From the NCBI GenBank assembly GCA_030621945.1, contig JAUXGS010000007.1:1-12892 (forward strand): a stretch of DNA of 12,892 nucleotides. The letters are read 5' to 3'. The stretch's first letter is position 1. Each line of letters opens with the position of its first letter. The stretch comes from Methanosarcinales archaeon (lineage in GTDB: Archaea; Halobacteriota; Syntropharchaeia; Alkanophagales; Methanospirareceae). The notes under the pieces are model-generated. The model saw only the letters and a list, made by a program, of their open reading frames with translations. It ran no database searches and was not told where the DNA came from. Below, piece by piece: positions 5,464-12,841 of this stretch. Position numbers and translations under genes: made by a program.

Positions 5464-5937
5464 CTATCTAACAGTGACCTCCATGGTGGTATCTATCAAC
5501 GTATCGAAATTTAGCTTCTTATCCCAACCTGCACGCTCAAAAATGTTCATGAAGCTAACGCCGATGATCTTAGGTTTCTTCTCTCCTGACAAAGCTTCAA
5601 TCATCTGGATGACATCCTCTGGTGCGCATCCGAATTTCGGCATCGCTAGTCCACCAAGCACCACGACCACATCCGGTTTTTTCGGATCGCCCTTCTCATC
5701 CACAACGCTATAGCCTATCTTCGCGATCTCCTTTATCTTCCTTGCCTCACTCGCATCTGCAACCGGCACGTATAACATGCCAAAACCTTTATCCCGCACC
5801 GTGTAAGCGAGCAATTCGATAAAAGGCGTGCACACGGATACTGATCCGGTAAACACCACCTTAGAACCTTCTTTTATGTCGCTCATGCTCTCGCGAAACG
5901 CTCCCGTAAAACCCATTATACCGCTTTTCCTCTCCAT
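5464..5937 (-). CDS. DUF2124 family protein
   Basis: The 157-residue protein resembles the DUF2124 family (PF09897), which I associate mainly with methanogens and their relatives; its function is not known. Recognisable parts are VVFTGSVSVCTPFIELLAYT (about residues 27-46), MLYVPVADASEARKI and VVVVLGGLAMPKFGC. Several beta-strand/loop/helix repeats with glycines (VFTGS, VLGGLAMP, IIGVSF) suggest a Rossmann-like alpha/beta fold, but no catalytic motif stands out. The ATG at 5937 has an AGAGGG site (5949-5954) eleven bases upstream; Met8 is a less likely start. It is divergent from the LeuA-type gene with 131 bases between them, and it converges on the tRNA-Gly gene. Confidence 0.75.
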   Translation of the reverse strand: MERKSGIMGFTGAFRESMSDIKEGSKVVFTGSVSVCTPFIELLAYTVRDKGFGMLYVPVADASEARKIKEIAKIGYSVVDEKGDPKKPDVVVVLGGLAMPKFGCAPEDVIQMIEALSGEKKPKIIGVSFMNIFERAGWDKKLNFDTLIDTTMEVTVR

Positions 5938-6068
5938 TTTCTTAACTTCCCTCTAACCTTGTAGTTATTTACACCTTGTAATGAAAATAATATAACGTAT
6001 GGTTTTACTTTAACTACTAACTAAAATCCCATTTTCGCCTTCAACCAGAAAGGAGGGGAGAGAACAAG
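5938..6068. promoter_or_regulatory. Divergent promoter region, DUF2124 and leuA-type gene
   Basis: The 131-base gap contains an A/T-rich core, AATAATATAACG (about 5986-5997), readable as a TATA box on both strands. On the minus strand TTATATTA would serve the DUF2124 gene. On the plus strand it would start leuA near 6017. The plus strand carries GGAGGGGAG (6052-6060) as SD for the ATG at 6069. No operator repeat is evident. Confidence 0.4.
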
Positions 6069-7598
6069 ATGAAAGGAGTGGACATTCACGGTAATAATGC
6101 AGGTAATAGGATAGTAGAAGTCTTTGATACCACGCTGAGAGATGGAGAGCAAACTCCAGGCATTTCGTTTACGAACGAGCAGAAGCGAACGATTGCAAGG
6201 CAGTTGGACAAGCTGGGTGTGGACATTATAGAAGCAGGCTATCCGATCTCGTCGAGAGAGGAGATGGAAATGGTGAAGCTTATCTGTAATGAAGGACTAT
6301 CAGCAAAGATATGCGGACTTGCGCGAGTCTTAACGCAGGATATTGACGCTTGCATTGATTGTGATGTCGATCTGATTCATATATTTGTACCCTCGTCCAA
6401 GATTCAGCGTGACCACACGACGAAGATGAGCGAAGAGTCGGTAAAAGAGCAGACCTATGCGATGACAAAGTACGTCAAGGATCATGGGTTTTTGTGTATG
6501 TTCTCCGCGATGGATGCGACACGTACACGGCAGGACTTTCTGGTTGACTTATTTAAAACCGCGGAAGAGGCAGGTGCAGACATCTTGAATGTGCCTGACA
6601 CCGTGGGCGTGAGTGAACCGTTTTCCATCTTCACGCTTGTAGGTGAGATTTATCGTGCCGTAAACGTGCCGATTAGCATACACTGCCATAACGACTTCGG
6701 TCTCGCAGTAGCGAACAGCCTGGCGGCAGTGAAAGCAGGTGCTTCGGAAGTTCAGGTAGCCGTGAATGGGTTAGGAGAGCGAGCAGGGAATGCAGACCTC
6801 GTTGAGACCGTAATGAGCTTGAACGCGATATATAAGCTAAAGACGAATATAAAGACGGAATATCTGTTCGAGACGGCGAAGCTGATCGAGCGGTTCTCTG
6901 GTGTGCAAATCCCCATAACCAAGCCTATTGTTGGTGAGAATGCATTCTCTCATGAATCTGGAATACACGCACACGGCGTGATCGAGAAGAGCGAGACGTT
7001 CGAGCCGGGAATAATGACGCCTGAGATGGTGGGGCATAGAAGACGAATCGTGCTTGGAAAGCATACGGGGAGACATTCGGTCGAGAAGAAACTGTCGGAA
7101 ATCGGGATGTCCCCACCGAAAGAGCAAATTGATGAGATCCTCGAGCGGGTGAAAGAACTGAGCGCAAGCGGAAAAAGGGTCACTGATGACGACCTGTTCA
7201 CCATCGCAGAAGTGGTAACCGGCGAAGTTTCACGGCACGAGCGAGTGGTAACATTGAAGGAACTCTCGGTGATGACCGGGAATAATTTGATACCGACCGC
7301 ATCGCTGAGGGCGGTCGTGCGCGGAAAGGAATGCACAAGTGCGCAGATGGGTGTGGGTCCTGTAGATGCAGCGCTAAAAGCGGTTCAGGAGATAATAGGC
7401 GATGAAATCGGCGGTGACATAGAACTCAAGGATTTCAGGATAGAAGCGATTACCGGCGGTTCAAATGCACTTGCAGAGGTGATCGTGGGTGTGAAGAAAG
7501 GTGATAGAGTTGTAACGGCGCGAGGTGCACGGGATGACATTGTGATGGCATCCGTAGAGGCTTTTATCAATGCGGTGAATCGGTTGTTACAGAGGTAA
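6069..7598 (+). CDS. leuA: 2-isopropylmalate synthase (LeuA) or citramalate synthase (CimA)
   Basis: The 509-residue protein belongs to the acetyl-CoA-dependent aldol-condensing family that includes LeuA, CimA and homocitrate synthase. The TIM-barrel domain begins VFDTTLRDGEQTPG (18-31), with the metal-binding Asp20. HCHND (205-209) supplies the two metal His, and VNGLGERAGN follows. HESGIHAHG and GKHTGRHSV fit the linker subdomain. Residues about 393-509 form a complete LeuA-type allosteric domain (GVGPVDAALKAVQ; ITGGSNALAEVIVGV), so feedback control by leucine or isoleucine is expected. The regulatory domain argues against the shorter AksA homocitrate synthase. I favour LeuA, but LeuA and archaeal CimA are hard to separate by eye. 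A strong SD precedes the ATG. No other leucine gene is adjacent. Confidence 0.88.
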   Translation: MKGVDIHGNNAGNRIVEVFDTTLRDGEQTPGISFTNEQKRTIARQLDKLGVDIIEAGYPISSREEMEMVKLICNEGLSAKICGLARVLTQDIDACIDCDVDLIHIFVPSSKIQRDHTTKMSEESVKEQTYAMTKYVKDHGFLCMFSAMDATRTRQDFLVDLFKTAEEAGADILNVPDTVGVSEPFSIFTLVGEIYRAVNVPISIHCHNDFGLAVANSLAAVKAGASEVQVAVNGLGERAGNADLVETVMSLNAIYKLKTNIKTEYLFETAKLIERFSGVQIPITKPIVGENAFSHESGIHAHGVIEKSETFEPGIMTPEMVGHRRRIVLGKHTGRHSVEKKLSEIGMSPPKEQIDEILERVKELSASGKRVTDDDLFTIAEVVTGEVSRHERVVTLKELSVMTGNNLIPTASLRAVVRGKECTSAQMGVGPVDAALKAVQEIIGDEIGGDIELKDFRIEAITGGSNALAEVIVGVKKGDRVVTARGARDDIVMASVEAFINAVNRLLQR

Positions 7599-7609
7599 AT
7601 ACGCTACTT

Positions 7610-7810
7610 CTACGATTGGCATTTTACTCTTTCCTCCTTCACTTCATCGAGAGATATAACGTCACATACGCCACACTTAAAACGGAGCCTGTAACTCAAG
7701 CAGACATACATAACTGATGCATTCCCTGTATCGCAAAAGCTTTTGGCATTCCGATATACCTCCTGCGGAGTAACTTCTCCATACGGCGTGGTCCACTCAT
7801 AGTGTCGCAA
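7610..7810 (-). CDS. Small Cys-rich hypothetical protein (uncertain)
   Basis: This 66-residue frame fills the gap between the LeuA-type gene and eL18 on the opposite strand. I do not recognise it. Codon choice and composition look protein-like rather than antisense noise. It has five Cys (residues 26, 37, 46, 49, 64), including FKCGVC, a CxxC knuckle that could bind a metal, and an N-terminal segment YGEVTPQEVYRNAKSFC that reads like a short helix. The only available start is TTG at 7810 and no clear SD precedes it. A TATA-like CTTATAGAAG lies about 30 bases upstream on the minus strand. It could be a real zinc-binding peptide, a remnant of a longer gene, or chance. Confidence 0.42.
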   Translation of the reverse strand: MRHYEWTTPYGEVTPQEVYRNAKSFCDTGNASVMYVCLSYRLRFKCGVCDVISLDEVKEERVKCQS

Positions 7811-7827
7811 AGAAGAATTTTATTGGT

Positions 7828-7848
7828 CAATCTTCTATAAGAGTTATC
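7828..7848 (+). promoter_or_regulatory. Putative TATA box of the eL18-RpoK cluster
   Basis: CTTCTATAAGAG (about 7832-7843) is a plausible TATA box placing the transcript start near 7863, some 28 bases before the eL18 ATG at 7891. The same A/T-rich segment read on the minus strand could serve the small ORF at 7610-7810. Inferred from spacing. Confidence 0.35.
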
Positions 7849-7890
7849 TGCAAATTTTGAAAGGCTGAAGGTGAAGGCGAAAGCGAAAAG

Positions 7891-8250
7891 ATGAGAAGAA
7901 GAAAGAAGACAGATCCGACGATTGAACGGTTAATAACTGATTTAAAGCGGATTTCGAGGGAGCGCAGCGCGCCTCTATGGCGGGATATAGCGAAGCGATT
8001 AGAGAAGCCGCGAAGGCATTACGCTGAGGTAAATCTGAGCAAGATAAACAGATATTCCGCGGCAAATGATACGATCGTGGTGCCGGGTAAGGTGCTGAGT
8101 GCGGGTGCGATCGAGAAGCCGGTCACCATTGCAGCGTTGGGCTTCAGCAAGAAAGCGTATGAGAAGATCAGCTCGTGCGGTAAGTGCGTGAGCATTGAGG
8201 AATTGATGGAAACCAACCCGAAAGGGTCAGGTGTAAAGATAATCGTGTAA
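7891..8250 (+). CDS. rpl18e: 50S ribosomal protein eL18 (L18e)
   Basis: The 119-residue product matches archaeal L18e across its length: RRRKKTDPTIERLITDLKRI, WRDIAKRLEKPRRHYAEVNL, IVVPGKVLSAGAIEKPVTIA and the ending NPKGSGVKIIV. It is a large-subunit protein. It opens a conserved archaeal cluster: eL18, uL13, uS9, RpoN, tRNA-Pro, RpoK. In-frame codons extend upstream to a TGA just before 7862 but contain no start codon, so the ATG at 7891 is used. The upstream bases repeat GAAGGTGAAGGCGAAAGC; the nearest GGTGA is about 17 bases away, too far for a classic SD. Confidence 0.96.
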   Translation: MRRRKKTDPTIERLITDLKRISRERSAPLWRDIAKRLEKPRRHYAEVNLSKINRYSAANDTIVVPGKVLSAGAIEKPVTIAALGFSKKAYEKISSCGKCVSIEELMETNPKGSGVKIIV

Positions 8251-8289
8251 TAAATCTTTTTAGAAGCAAAGGGTTATTGAAAAAGAGCA

Positions 8290-8727
8290 ATGGGTATAGA
8301 AATAATAGATGGGGAAGGTCTCATCTTGGGACGATTGGCAAGTGCAGTAGCGAAGAAGTTGCTGACTGAAAAGGATACGGAAATCGTGATCGTTAATGCT
8401 GAACGCGTGGTTATAAGTGGTTCCAAAGAGAGAACATTTAAAGATTACAAAGTAAAGAAGGATAGAGGCTCAAAAGAGCAAGGGCCTTTCTTCCCTAAAA
8501 TGCCTGATAGAATTGTGAAGAGAACAATACGGGGCATGCTGCCTTATAAGCAGGCAAAAGGAAGAGATGCGTTTTCACGATTGAAGGTTTATCTCAGCAT
8601 ACCAGAGGAATATGAGACGGCAGAGCGTGGCAAAGTGGAAAGCGCCTCTGCGGAACGATTGTCTCGTAAATACGTAACGGTAGGGAAGGTGAGTGAAAAG
8701 TTAGGATGGGTACAAAAACAAAGGTAA
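8290..8727 (+). CDS. rpl13: 50S ribosomal protein uL13
   Basis: The 145-residue protein is archaeal L13: [20 protein letters not shown] at the N-terminus, then [34 protein letters not shown] and [18 protein letters not shown]. It binds 23S rRNA in the large subunit. It begins 39 bases after eL18, and its last 22 bases overlap the ATG assigned to uS9, consistent with one transcript and coupled translation. The SD before the ATG is weak (AAAGAG). Length is normal for the family. Confidence 0.96.
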   Translation: MGIEIIDGEGLILGRLASAVAKKLLTEKDTEIVIVNAERVVISGSKERTFKDYKVKKDRGSKEQGPFFPKMPDRIVKRTIRGMLPYKQAKGRDAFSRLKVYLSIPEEYETAERGKVESASAERLSRKYVTVGKVSEKLGWVQKQR

Positions 8728-9137
8728 AGAAAGTCGTGAATGAGGTGGGCAAGCGGAAGACCGCGGTCGCACGAGTAACGATAAAAGAGGGCAAAGGCGT
8801 TGTAAGAATAAACAAGAAACCGTTGGAAATCATAGAGCCTGAAGTGGTACAGGCAAAGTTAGCAGAACCTTTGTTTGTCGCTTCCCAGTTCCCTGATATT
8901 GATACTGAGAGCATTGATGTGGAGGTAACGGTGAATGGTGGAGGCTTTATAGGACAGGCAGAGGCAGCTCGTACTGCTATCGCACGTGGATTAGTGGAAT
9001 GGACTGCGAATGATGAGCTGAAAGAGAAATATCTGGAATATGATAGGAGCTTGTTGGTTAGTGACATGCGGAAGAAGGAGACGAAGAAGTTTGGTGCAAA
9101 AGGCGCACGAGCGAAGAGGCAAAAGTCTTATCGGTGA
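8706..9137 (+). CDS. rps9: 30S ribosomal protein uS9
   Basis: uS9 sits in the head of the small subunit, with its C-terminal tail reaching the P-site tRNA. The core motif [18 protein letters not shown], the [20 protein letters not shown] stretch and the basic end [12 protein letters not shown] with terminal Arg are all intact. The ATG at 8706 lies inside uL13 and gives 143 residues, about eight more than usual. A GTG at 8736, with AAAGGT a few bases upstream and just after the uL13 stop, would give a more typical N-terminus. Either start is possible. Confidence 0.95.
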   Translation: MGTKTKVKKVVNEVGKRKTAVARVTIKEGKGVVRINKKPLEIIEPEVVQAKLAEPLFVASQFPDIDTESIDVEVTVNGGGFIGQAEAARTAIARGLVEWTANDELKEKYLEYDRSLLVSDMRKKETKKFGAKGARAKRQKSYR

Positions 9138-9148
9138 GGTGAAGTCGA

Positions 9149-9334
9149 ATGATCCCTGTTAGATGTTATACGTGCGGGAAAGTCATATCTGACGTCTGGG
9201 ATGAGTATAAGGAGCGAATAAAGCATGAGAATCCGGGGAAGGTGCTGGACGAGCTGGAGATAAAGCGATATTGCTGCCGAAGGATGCTTTTAGCGCATGC
9301 AGAGCTGATAGATGAGATAGCGCCCTATGAATAA
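9149..9334 (+). CDS. rpoN: DNA-directed RNA polymerase subunit N (Rpb10 homologue)
   Basis: The 61-residue zinc-binding subunit of archaeal RNA polymerase is complete. [13 protein letters not shown] holds Cys6 and Cys9, and [11 protein letters not shown] holds Cys42 and Cys43; together they bind one zinc. It helps assemble the RpoD-RpoL-RpoP-RpoN platform. GAGGTGA (9136-9142), overlapping the uS9 stop, is a near-perfect SD six bases before the ATG. This is the archaeal RpoN, unrelated to bacterial sigma-54. The order uS9, RpoN, RpoK is conserved in Euryarchaeota. Confidence 0.97.
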   Translation: MIPVRCYTCGKVISDVWDEYKERIKHENPGKVLDELEIKRYCCRRMLLAHAELIDEIAPYE

Positions 9335-9360
9335 AGGAGTGAATGGTAAATAAAGATGAA

Positions 9361-9435
9361 GGGGTTGTAGGGTAGCTTGGTCTATCCTTCGGCGTTCGGG
9401 ACGCCGAGACCTGAGTTCAAATCTCAGCAACCCCA
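9361..9435 (+). tRNA. tRNA-Pro(CGG)
   Basis: The acceptor stem GGGGTTG pairs with CAACCCC (9428-9434), and A9435 is the discriminator. The D stem is GGGT/ATCC. The anticodon stem CGGCG (9390-9394) pairs with CGCCG (9402-9406), with loop TTCGGGA and anticodon CGG (9397-9399). The T stem CTGAG pairs with CTCAG (9423-9427) around TTCAAAT. There is no intron and CCA is not encoded. It lies between rpoN and rpoK with no obvious promoter of its own, so it is probably cut out of the operon transcript. Confidence 0.95.
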
Positions 9436-9478
9436 TTCTCTCACCACACAATACATACATAAGGAAAGGTTGATATTC

Positions 9479-9664
9479 TTGACAGAAGAAGGAAAGGAAT
9501 ATACGAAATACGAAAAAGCACGCATTATAGGTGCACGAGCACTGCAGATAGCCATGGGTGCTCCCGTGCTCATCGAGACAGACGAAATAGACCCGATAGA
9601 TATAGCTATCGAGGAATTCGAAAAAGGGGTTGTACCAATAACAGCGAGAAGAAGCGAGGGCTAA
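9479..9664 (+). CDS. rpoK: DNA-directed RNA polymerase subunit K (Rpb6/omega homologue)
   Basis: RpoK is the archaeal counterpart of eukaryotic Rpb6 and bacterial omega and clamps the largest subunit. The family signature is complete: [20 protein letters not shown], then [21 protein letters not shown] and VVPITARR. The open frame runs back into the tRNA-Pro gene, so the start must be later. I choose TTG at 9479, nine bases after GGAAAGG (9463-9469), giving 61 residues. TTG at 9470 abuts that site too closely. No ATG is available. Enolase and S2, often next in this cluster, are absent; a gene on the other strand follows. Confidence 0.94.
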   Translation: MTEEGKEYTKYEKARIIGARALQIAMGAPVLIETDEIDPIDIAIEEFEKGVVPITARRSEG

Positions 9665-9746
9665 GTAACTAACCAGGCTCTCTCAATCTCCTTCCTTTGG
9701 CGAGAATAAAATTTGTGCGGTATTTAAGCTAAGTTAAGCTCAGAGT

Positions 9747-10652
9747 TCACCATCCCCGCACCTGTAACAACTCCTCTTCAGCCAGAGTACTCACTTCTAC
9801 GCCTTTCATCGGTGTTCCCAGCCCTTTAGAAAGCGTTGCAAGTTTCTTTGCATCATCATAGTTGTTCACCGCTTCCACAATTGCCGTGGCCATCTTGTCC
9901 GGCGTTTCTGATTTGAATACTCCGGAACCTACAAAAACACCGTCTGCTCCAAGCTGCATCATAAAAGCGGCATCAGCAGGTGTTGCTACCCCGCCGGCTG
10001 CGAAATTCACTACTGGCAATCGCTGCATTTCCGCCGTCTCCTGCACCAATTCAAAAGATACTTTCAACTCTTTTGCAACGTCTTTCAGTTCCTCTTCGTT
10101 TTTCCCCTTGAGTGATCGTATATCTCCCATAATCAATTTCATATGTCGAACCGCTTCCTTCACGTCTCCAGTTCCGGCTTCCCCTTTCGTCCTTACCATT
10201 GCCGCTCCTTCCTCTATTCTCCGCAATGCTTCTCCTAACTCCCGTGCACCGCAGACGAAAGGCACGGTAAATCCTCTTTTATCCACGTGATGCGTGTCCA
10301 CCGGAGTCAGAACCTCTGATTCATCTACCATGTCTACACCCAGCGCTTCCAGTATCTCCGCTTCTACAAAATGCCCTATACGACATTTTGCCATCACCGG
10401 TATCGTAACCGCATCAATGATCTCTGAGATAACCGCAGGGTCTGCCATTCGTGCTACACCTCCCGCCTTCCGTATATCAGCAGGAACGGCGTGCAATGCC
10501 ATGACAGCAATAGCACCTGCATCCTCCGCCACTATCGCTTGCTCTGCATTCGTTACGTCCATTATTACACCTCCCTTTTGCAAGGAAGCGAAACCTCTCT
10601 TCAAAAGCTCTGTTCCATGTCTAAGATCCTCAATTACTATCTGTCGTTTCAT
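9747..10652 (-). CDS. pdxS: Pyridoxal 5'-phosphate synthase subunit PdxS
   Basis: PdxS builds pyridoxal phosphate from ribose 5-phosphate, glyceraldehyde 3-phosphate and ammonia in the DXP-independent vitamin B6 route; the ammonia comes from the glutaminase PdxT. The 301-residue protein is full length. Key residues are MDV (Asp32), [10 protein letters not shown] with the substrate-binding Lys89, and RTKGEAGTG with Lys156. [21 protein letters not shown] and [11 protein letters not shown] form the phosphate-binding loops. The frame is open to 10715, but I start at ATG 10652 because AGAGG (10661-10665) is eight bases upstream and the TATA box lies near 10731. PdxT is not in the window. Confidence 0.96.
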   Translation of the reverse strand: MKRQIVIEDLRHGTELLKRGFASLQKGGVIMDVTNAEQAIVAEDAGAIAVMALHAVPADIRKAGGVARMADPAVISEIIDAVTIPVMAKCRIGHFVEAEILEALGVDMVDESEVLTPVDTHHVDKRGFTVPFVCGARELGEALRRIEEGAAMVRTKGEAGTGDVKEAVRHMKLIMGDIRSLKGKNEEELKDVAKELKVSFELVQETAEMQRLPVVNFAAGGVATPADAAFMMQLGADGVFVGSGVFKSETPDKMATAIVEAVNNYDDAKKLATLSKGLGTPMKGVEVSTLAEEELLQVRGW

Positions 10653-10743
10653 TTTTGAGTCCTCTATTGCTCTTTGCTCCTGAGTGTCATTTTGTAATTC
10701 CAATATGTAATACAAACGCTTATTCTTTTTATAAAGGTTTAAA
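10653..10743. promoter_or_regulatory. Divergent pdxS / trmG10 promoter region
   Basis: On the minus strand CTTTATAAAAAG (about 10725-10736) is a strong TATA box. It predicts a pdxS start near 10705 and a leader of about 50 bases with an SD at 10661-10665. On the plus strand that box is too close to the trmG10 ATG at 10744; AATATGTAAT (10702-10711) is a weaker alternative that would give a leader of about ten bases. Confidence 0.45.
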
Positions 10744-11808
10744 ATGCTACTTGCTTTTGAACTCTCGGGTGAGCACGAAACACTGCCAAAGGCGGAGGTT
10801 TTCGCGTGTTTAGATGCACTGCGTGTTCCGTACGAGGAACGGATGTCTTTAGGCAGAGTATTAGTGATTGATGCACAACTCTCACCCGAAAGTGAACTTC
10901 TCGACGTCTTAGCAAAGCGATTGGGGATGACTCACTATATTTACGAAGTGAAAGGCATGAGCGAGCTGGATGAGACGGAGATACTAAAAATCGTTGAAAA
11001 CGCGGATTTAGACGTGGTTATGAAGAAGGGGCATATATTTGCAGTGCGCGTTCGGGTTACGCATAAAAGCAGCTTGTATTCAGAAAGGGGAGAGTTACCA
11101 GCGAAGGTGGGTGAGTGCATAAAAAGAAAAGGCTATACTGTGAACCTTGAGAATCCCCAAAAAACGTTCGTTCTCCTGTTAACAGGGCAGGCATGTCTTT
11201 TCTGTGTGCTTTTACATTCGGTGGATAAGAAGCAATTTGAGGAGAAGAAACCACATTTACGACCTTTTTTCTCGCCGGGCGTTATAATACCGAAAATCGC
11301 TCGTGCTCTGGTCAATCTCAGCGGCGTAAAGGATAAGGAGCTTTTTCTCGATCCGTTCTGTGGCACTGGAGGGATATTGATAGAAGCAGGTATGATAGGG
11401 GCAAGGATAATCGGTGCCGACGTTCAGGATAAGATGGTGAAAGGAGCAAAGGAGAACCTGCACTTTTTTGGAGTGATCGGGGACTTAATCGTAAGCGATG
11501 CCACTAAGATACCATTGAAGGATAATAGCGTTGATGCCATTGCAACGGACATGCCTTATGGCAGGTCATCATTTGTATCCGGGTTGGGCTCTTCCAAATC
11601 CCGCTCCGTATTTCTGGAACAGTTACATCAGGATGCGTTGGATGAAATATACCGTGTACTTAAAACTGGAAGAAAAGCAGTCATTGTCTCGAATTCACCT
11701 TCTTTTCTGTATATTTACCCTAAGCACGGTTTTCAGCTCCTCGAAAGGCATACATATAGGGTGCATAAAAGTTTAAACCGCTACATAACCGTACTTGAAA
11801 AAGAGTGA
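10744..11808 (+). CDS. trmG10: tRNA (guanine(10)-N2)-methyltransferase, TrmG10/Trm11 type
   Basis: The 354-residue protein joins an N-terminal THUMP-type RNA-binding region (about 1-160, including [16 protein letters not shown]) to a Rossmann methyltransferase domain. [20 protein letters not shown] leads into the SAM-binding motif [10 protein letters not shown] (201-210). [16 protein letters not shown] and the catalytic motif TDMPYGRSS (268-276) follow. This order is that of archaeal Trm-G10, which makes m2G and m2,2G at position 10 of tRNA. The catalytic motif reads DMPYG rather than the common DPPYG. Other THUMP methyltransferases are the alternative. The ATG follows an A/T-rich stretch without an SD, fitting a short or absent leader. 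Confidence 0.88.
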   Translation: MLLAFELSGEHETLPKAEVFACLDALRVPYEERMSLGRVLVIDAQLSPESELLDVLAKRLGMTHYIYEVKGMSELDETEILKIVENADLDVVMKKGHIFAVRVRVTHKSSLYSERGELPAKVGECIKRKGYTVNLENPQKTFVLLLTGQACLFCVLLHSVDKKQFEEKKPHLRPFFSPGVIIPKIARALVNLSGVKDKELFLDPFCGTGGILIEAGMIGARIIGADVQDKMVKGAKENLHFFGVIGDLIVSDATKIPLKDNSVDAIATDMPYGRSSFVSGLGSSKSRSVFLEQLHQDALDEIYRVLKTGRKAVIVSNSPSFLYIYPKHGFQLLERHTYRVHKSLNRYITVLEKE

Positions 11809-11894
11809 AGGAAACCTCCTTATTCTTGAGATTTAAGATAAGTAGAATAGAATAGAGTAGTAAAAGTAATTCAAAGTATAGAAAGGAGAAGAAA

Positions 11895-12182
11895 ATGAAA
11901 GTGCGTTTGCCAAATGGGAGTGAAGTAGAAGCGACGAATGTAGACTTTGAGACGATGAAAGAGGATTGGAACGAATATAAGCTGGAGGATGGCACGGTAT
12001 TGAAGTTTAAGACGGTGGTCAGTAGCATTATTCGTACTGAAAATTATGACCCTATGAGTGGAGATCCCGTCTATCACGTTCGTTCTACCAACATACTGCG
12101 CGTGAAAGTGCCAGACGAGCTGAAGCGATTGCCGGCATCGAGGAAGTCAAGTGAAGAGGGCGAGGGTATGGAAGTGGGTTAG
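11895..12182 (+). CDS. Conserved-looking hypothetical protein, 95 aa
   Basis: I do not recognise a named family, although the sequence reads like a small conserved archaeal protein. The N-terminal half, MKVRLPNGSEVEATNVDFET then YKLEDGTVLKFKTVVSSIIR, looks like a small beta-barrel or sandwich. DPMSGDPVYHVRSTNILRVK is a second beta-rich unit. The last 15 residues are charged and Gly/Glu-rich, probably disordered. There is no Cys, no membrane segment and no signal peptide. AAAGGAG (11881-11887) is a good SD for the ATG at 11895. It lies 86 bases after trmG10 and converges with aTrm56, so an RNA-related role is possible by association only. Confidence 0.8.
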   Translation: MKVRLPNGSEVEATNVDFETMKEDWNEYKLEDGTVLKFKTVVSSIIRTENYDPMSGDPVYHVRSTNILRVKVPDELKRLPASRKSSEEGEGMEVG

Positions 12183-12273
12183 AACGAGAAAGCCCAAAAA
12201 CAAATACTACCAAATCCCAACTATATATAATAGCCAATAGCTAAGTAGCTAATACCAAGTGGGTAACGGTTCC
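12183..12273. other. Convergent intergenic region
   Basis: This 91-base gap lies between two convergent genes. It holds an A/T-rich run with TATATATAAT near 12220 and a small inverted repeat TAGCT-AAGT-AGCTA (12238-12251). The inverted repeat is too weak to call a terminator. Nothing else is evident. Confidence 0.35.
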
Positions 12274-12813
12274 CTATTCCCTTATTTTTACCTCTTTACC
12301 TTTCCTCTTTGGCACTATTTCTAACTCAGCGTGCTCAAATTTGGTTTTTAGCTCTTTACCTTGTTGCAAATAATCAAGAAACAAAGCTAAAGCAGCTATC
12401 TCTGAATGTGGTTGATTGCCTACCGCAATGTTCCAGTCTGCAGCTTCGTAAACCTCATAAGGCACTTTTTCAGCACCCACTACAACCATTATACGTGCAT
12501 TTTTCTTATTAGCTTCTTCTCGTACCTCATCAATCACGTCAAGGATGTTCTCACCGTACATCGTCATATGACACACTTTTCCGCCTTCTTGCTTCCAGTT
12601 CTTTATCGCTTCGCTCCAGCGCACACCGGTTTGAACAAAGAAATCACCACCCCACTGTTTCGTAACTCTATTTATACTCCGCTCTACACCCTTATCCTCG
12701 GAGGTGAGAAGCATGCCTCTTGCGCCTAATGCGCGTCCTACTAAGCCGACATGCGTTGTTACCCGTTTATCGCGCTCCAGACGGTGTCCTAATCTCAGTA
12801 CGACTATTTCCAT
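12274..12813 (-). CDS. trm56: tRNA (cytidine(56)-2'-O)-methyltransferase aTrm56
   Basis: aTrm56 methylates the 2'-hydroxyl of C56 in the T-loop of archaeal tRNAs, using SAM bound in a SPOUT trefoil knot. The N-terminal EIVVLRLGHRLERDKRVTTH and VGLVGRALGARGMLL are characteristic. The knot region runs from IMVVVGAEKVPYEVYEAADW (about 108-127) to NIAVGNQPHSEIAALALFLD (128-147). The 179-residue length is normal. The start could be the GTG at 12816 or the ATG directly after it; I use the ATG. No SD is visible and the upstream bases form an A/T hairpin. It converges on the 95-aa gene and is the second tRNA methyltransferase within 1.1 kb. Confidence 0.94.
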   Translation of the reverse strand: MEIVVLRLGHRLERDKRVTTHVGLVGRALGARGMLLTSEDKGVERSINRVTKQWGGDFFVQTGVRWSEAIKNWKQEGGKVCHMTMYGENILDVIDEVREEANKKNARIMVVVGAEKVPYEVYEAADWNIAVGNQPHSEIAALALFLDYLQQGKELKTKFEHAELEIVPKRKGKEVKIRE

Positions 12814-12819
12814 CACACT

Positions 12820-12841
12820 TTTTCTTTTTAGAAAAAGAAAA
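12820..12841. repeat. A/T inverted repeat upstream of trm56
   Basis: TTTTCTTTTT (12820-12829) and AAAAAGAAAA (12832-12841) are perfect inverted repeats separated by AG. They lie within ten bases of the trm56 start, in its leader or core promoter. On the minus strand a TATA-like CTATACTTTT lies at the window edge (about 12881-12890). The repeat could be a chance product of the A/T-rich leader. Confidence 0.45.

Noticed and set aside
6837..7336. Overlapping minus-strand ORFs opposite the LeuA-type gene
   Set aside because: Three mutually overlapping frames with no family resemblance; the plus-strand gene explains the open frames.
9377..9478. Longer rpoK reading frame starting inside tRNA-Pro
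   Set aside because: The first 34 codons translate the tRNA and its spacer; the conserved RpoK sequence begins after TTG 9479.
9862..10683. Two plus-strand ORFs opposite pdxS
   Set aside because: Ser/Thr/Ala-rich shadows of the high-confidence pdxS gene in antisense frames.
10653..10715. Longer pdxS start at TTG 10715
   Set aside because: It lies upstream of the likely transcription start, and PdxS homologues do not carry such an extension. ATG 10652 has a well-placed SD.
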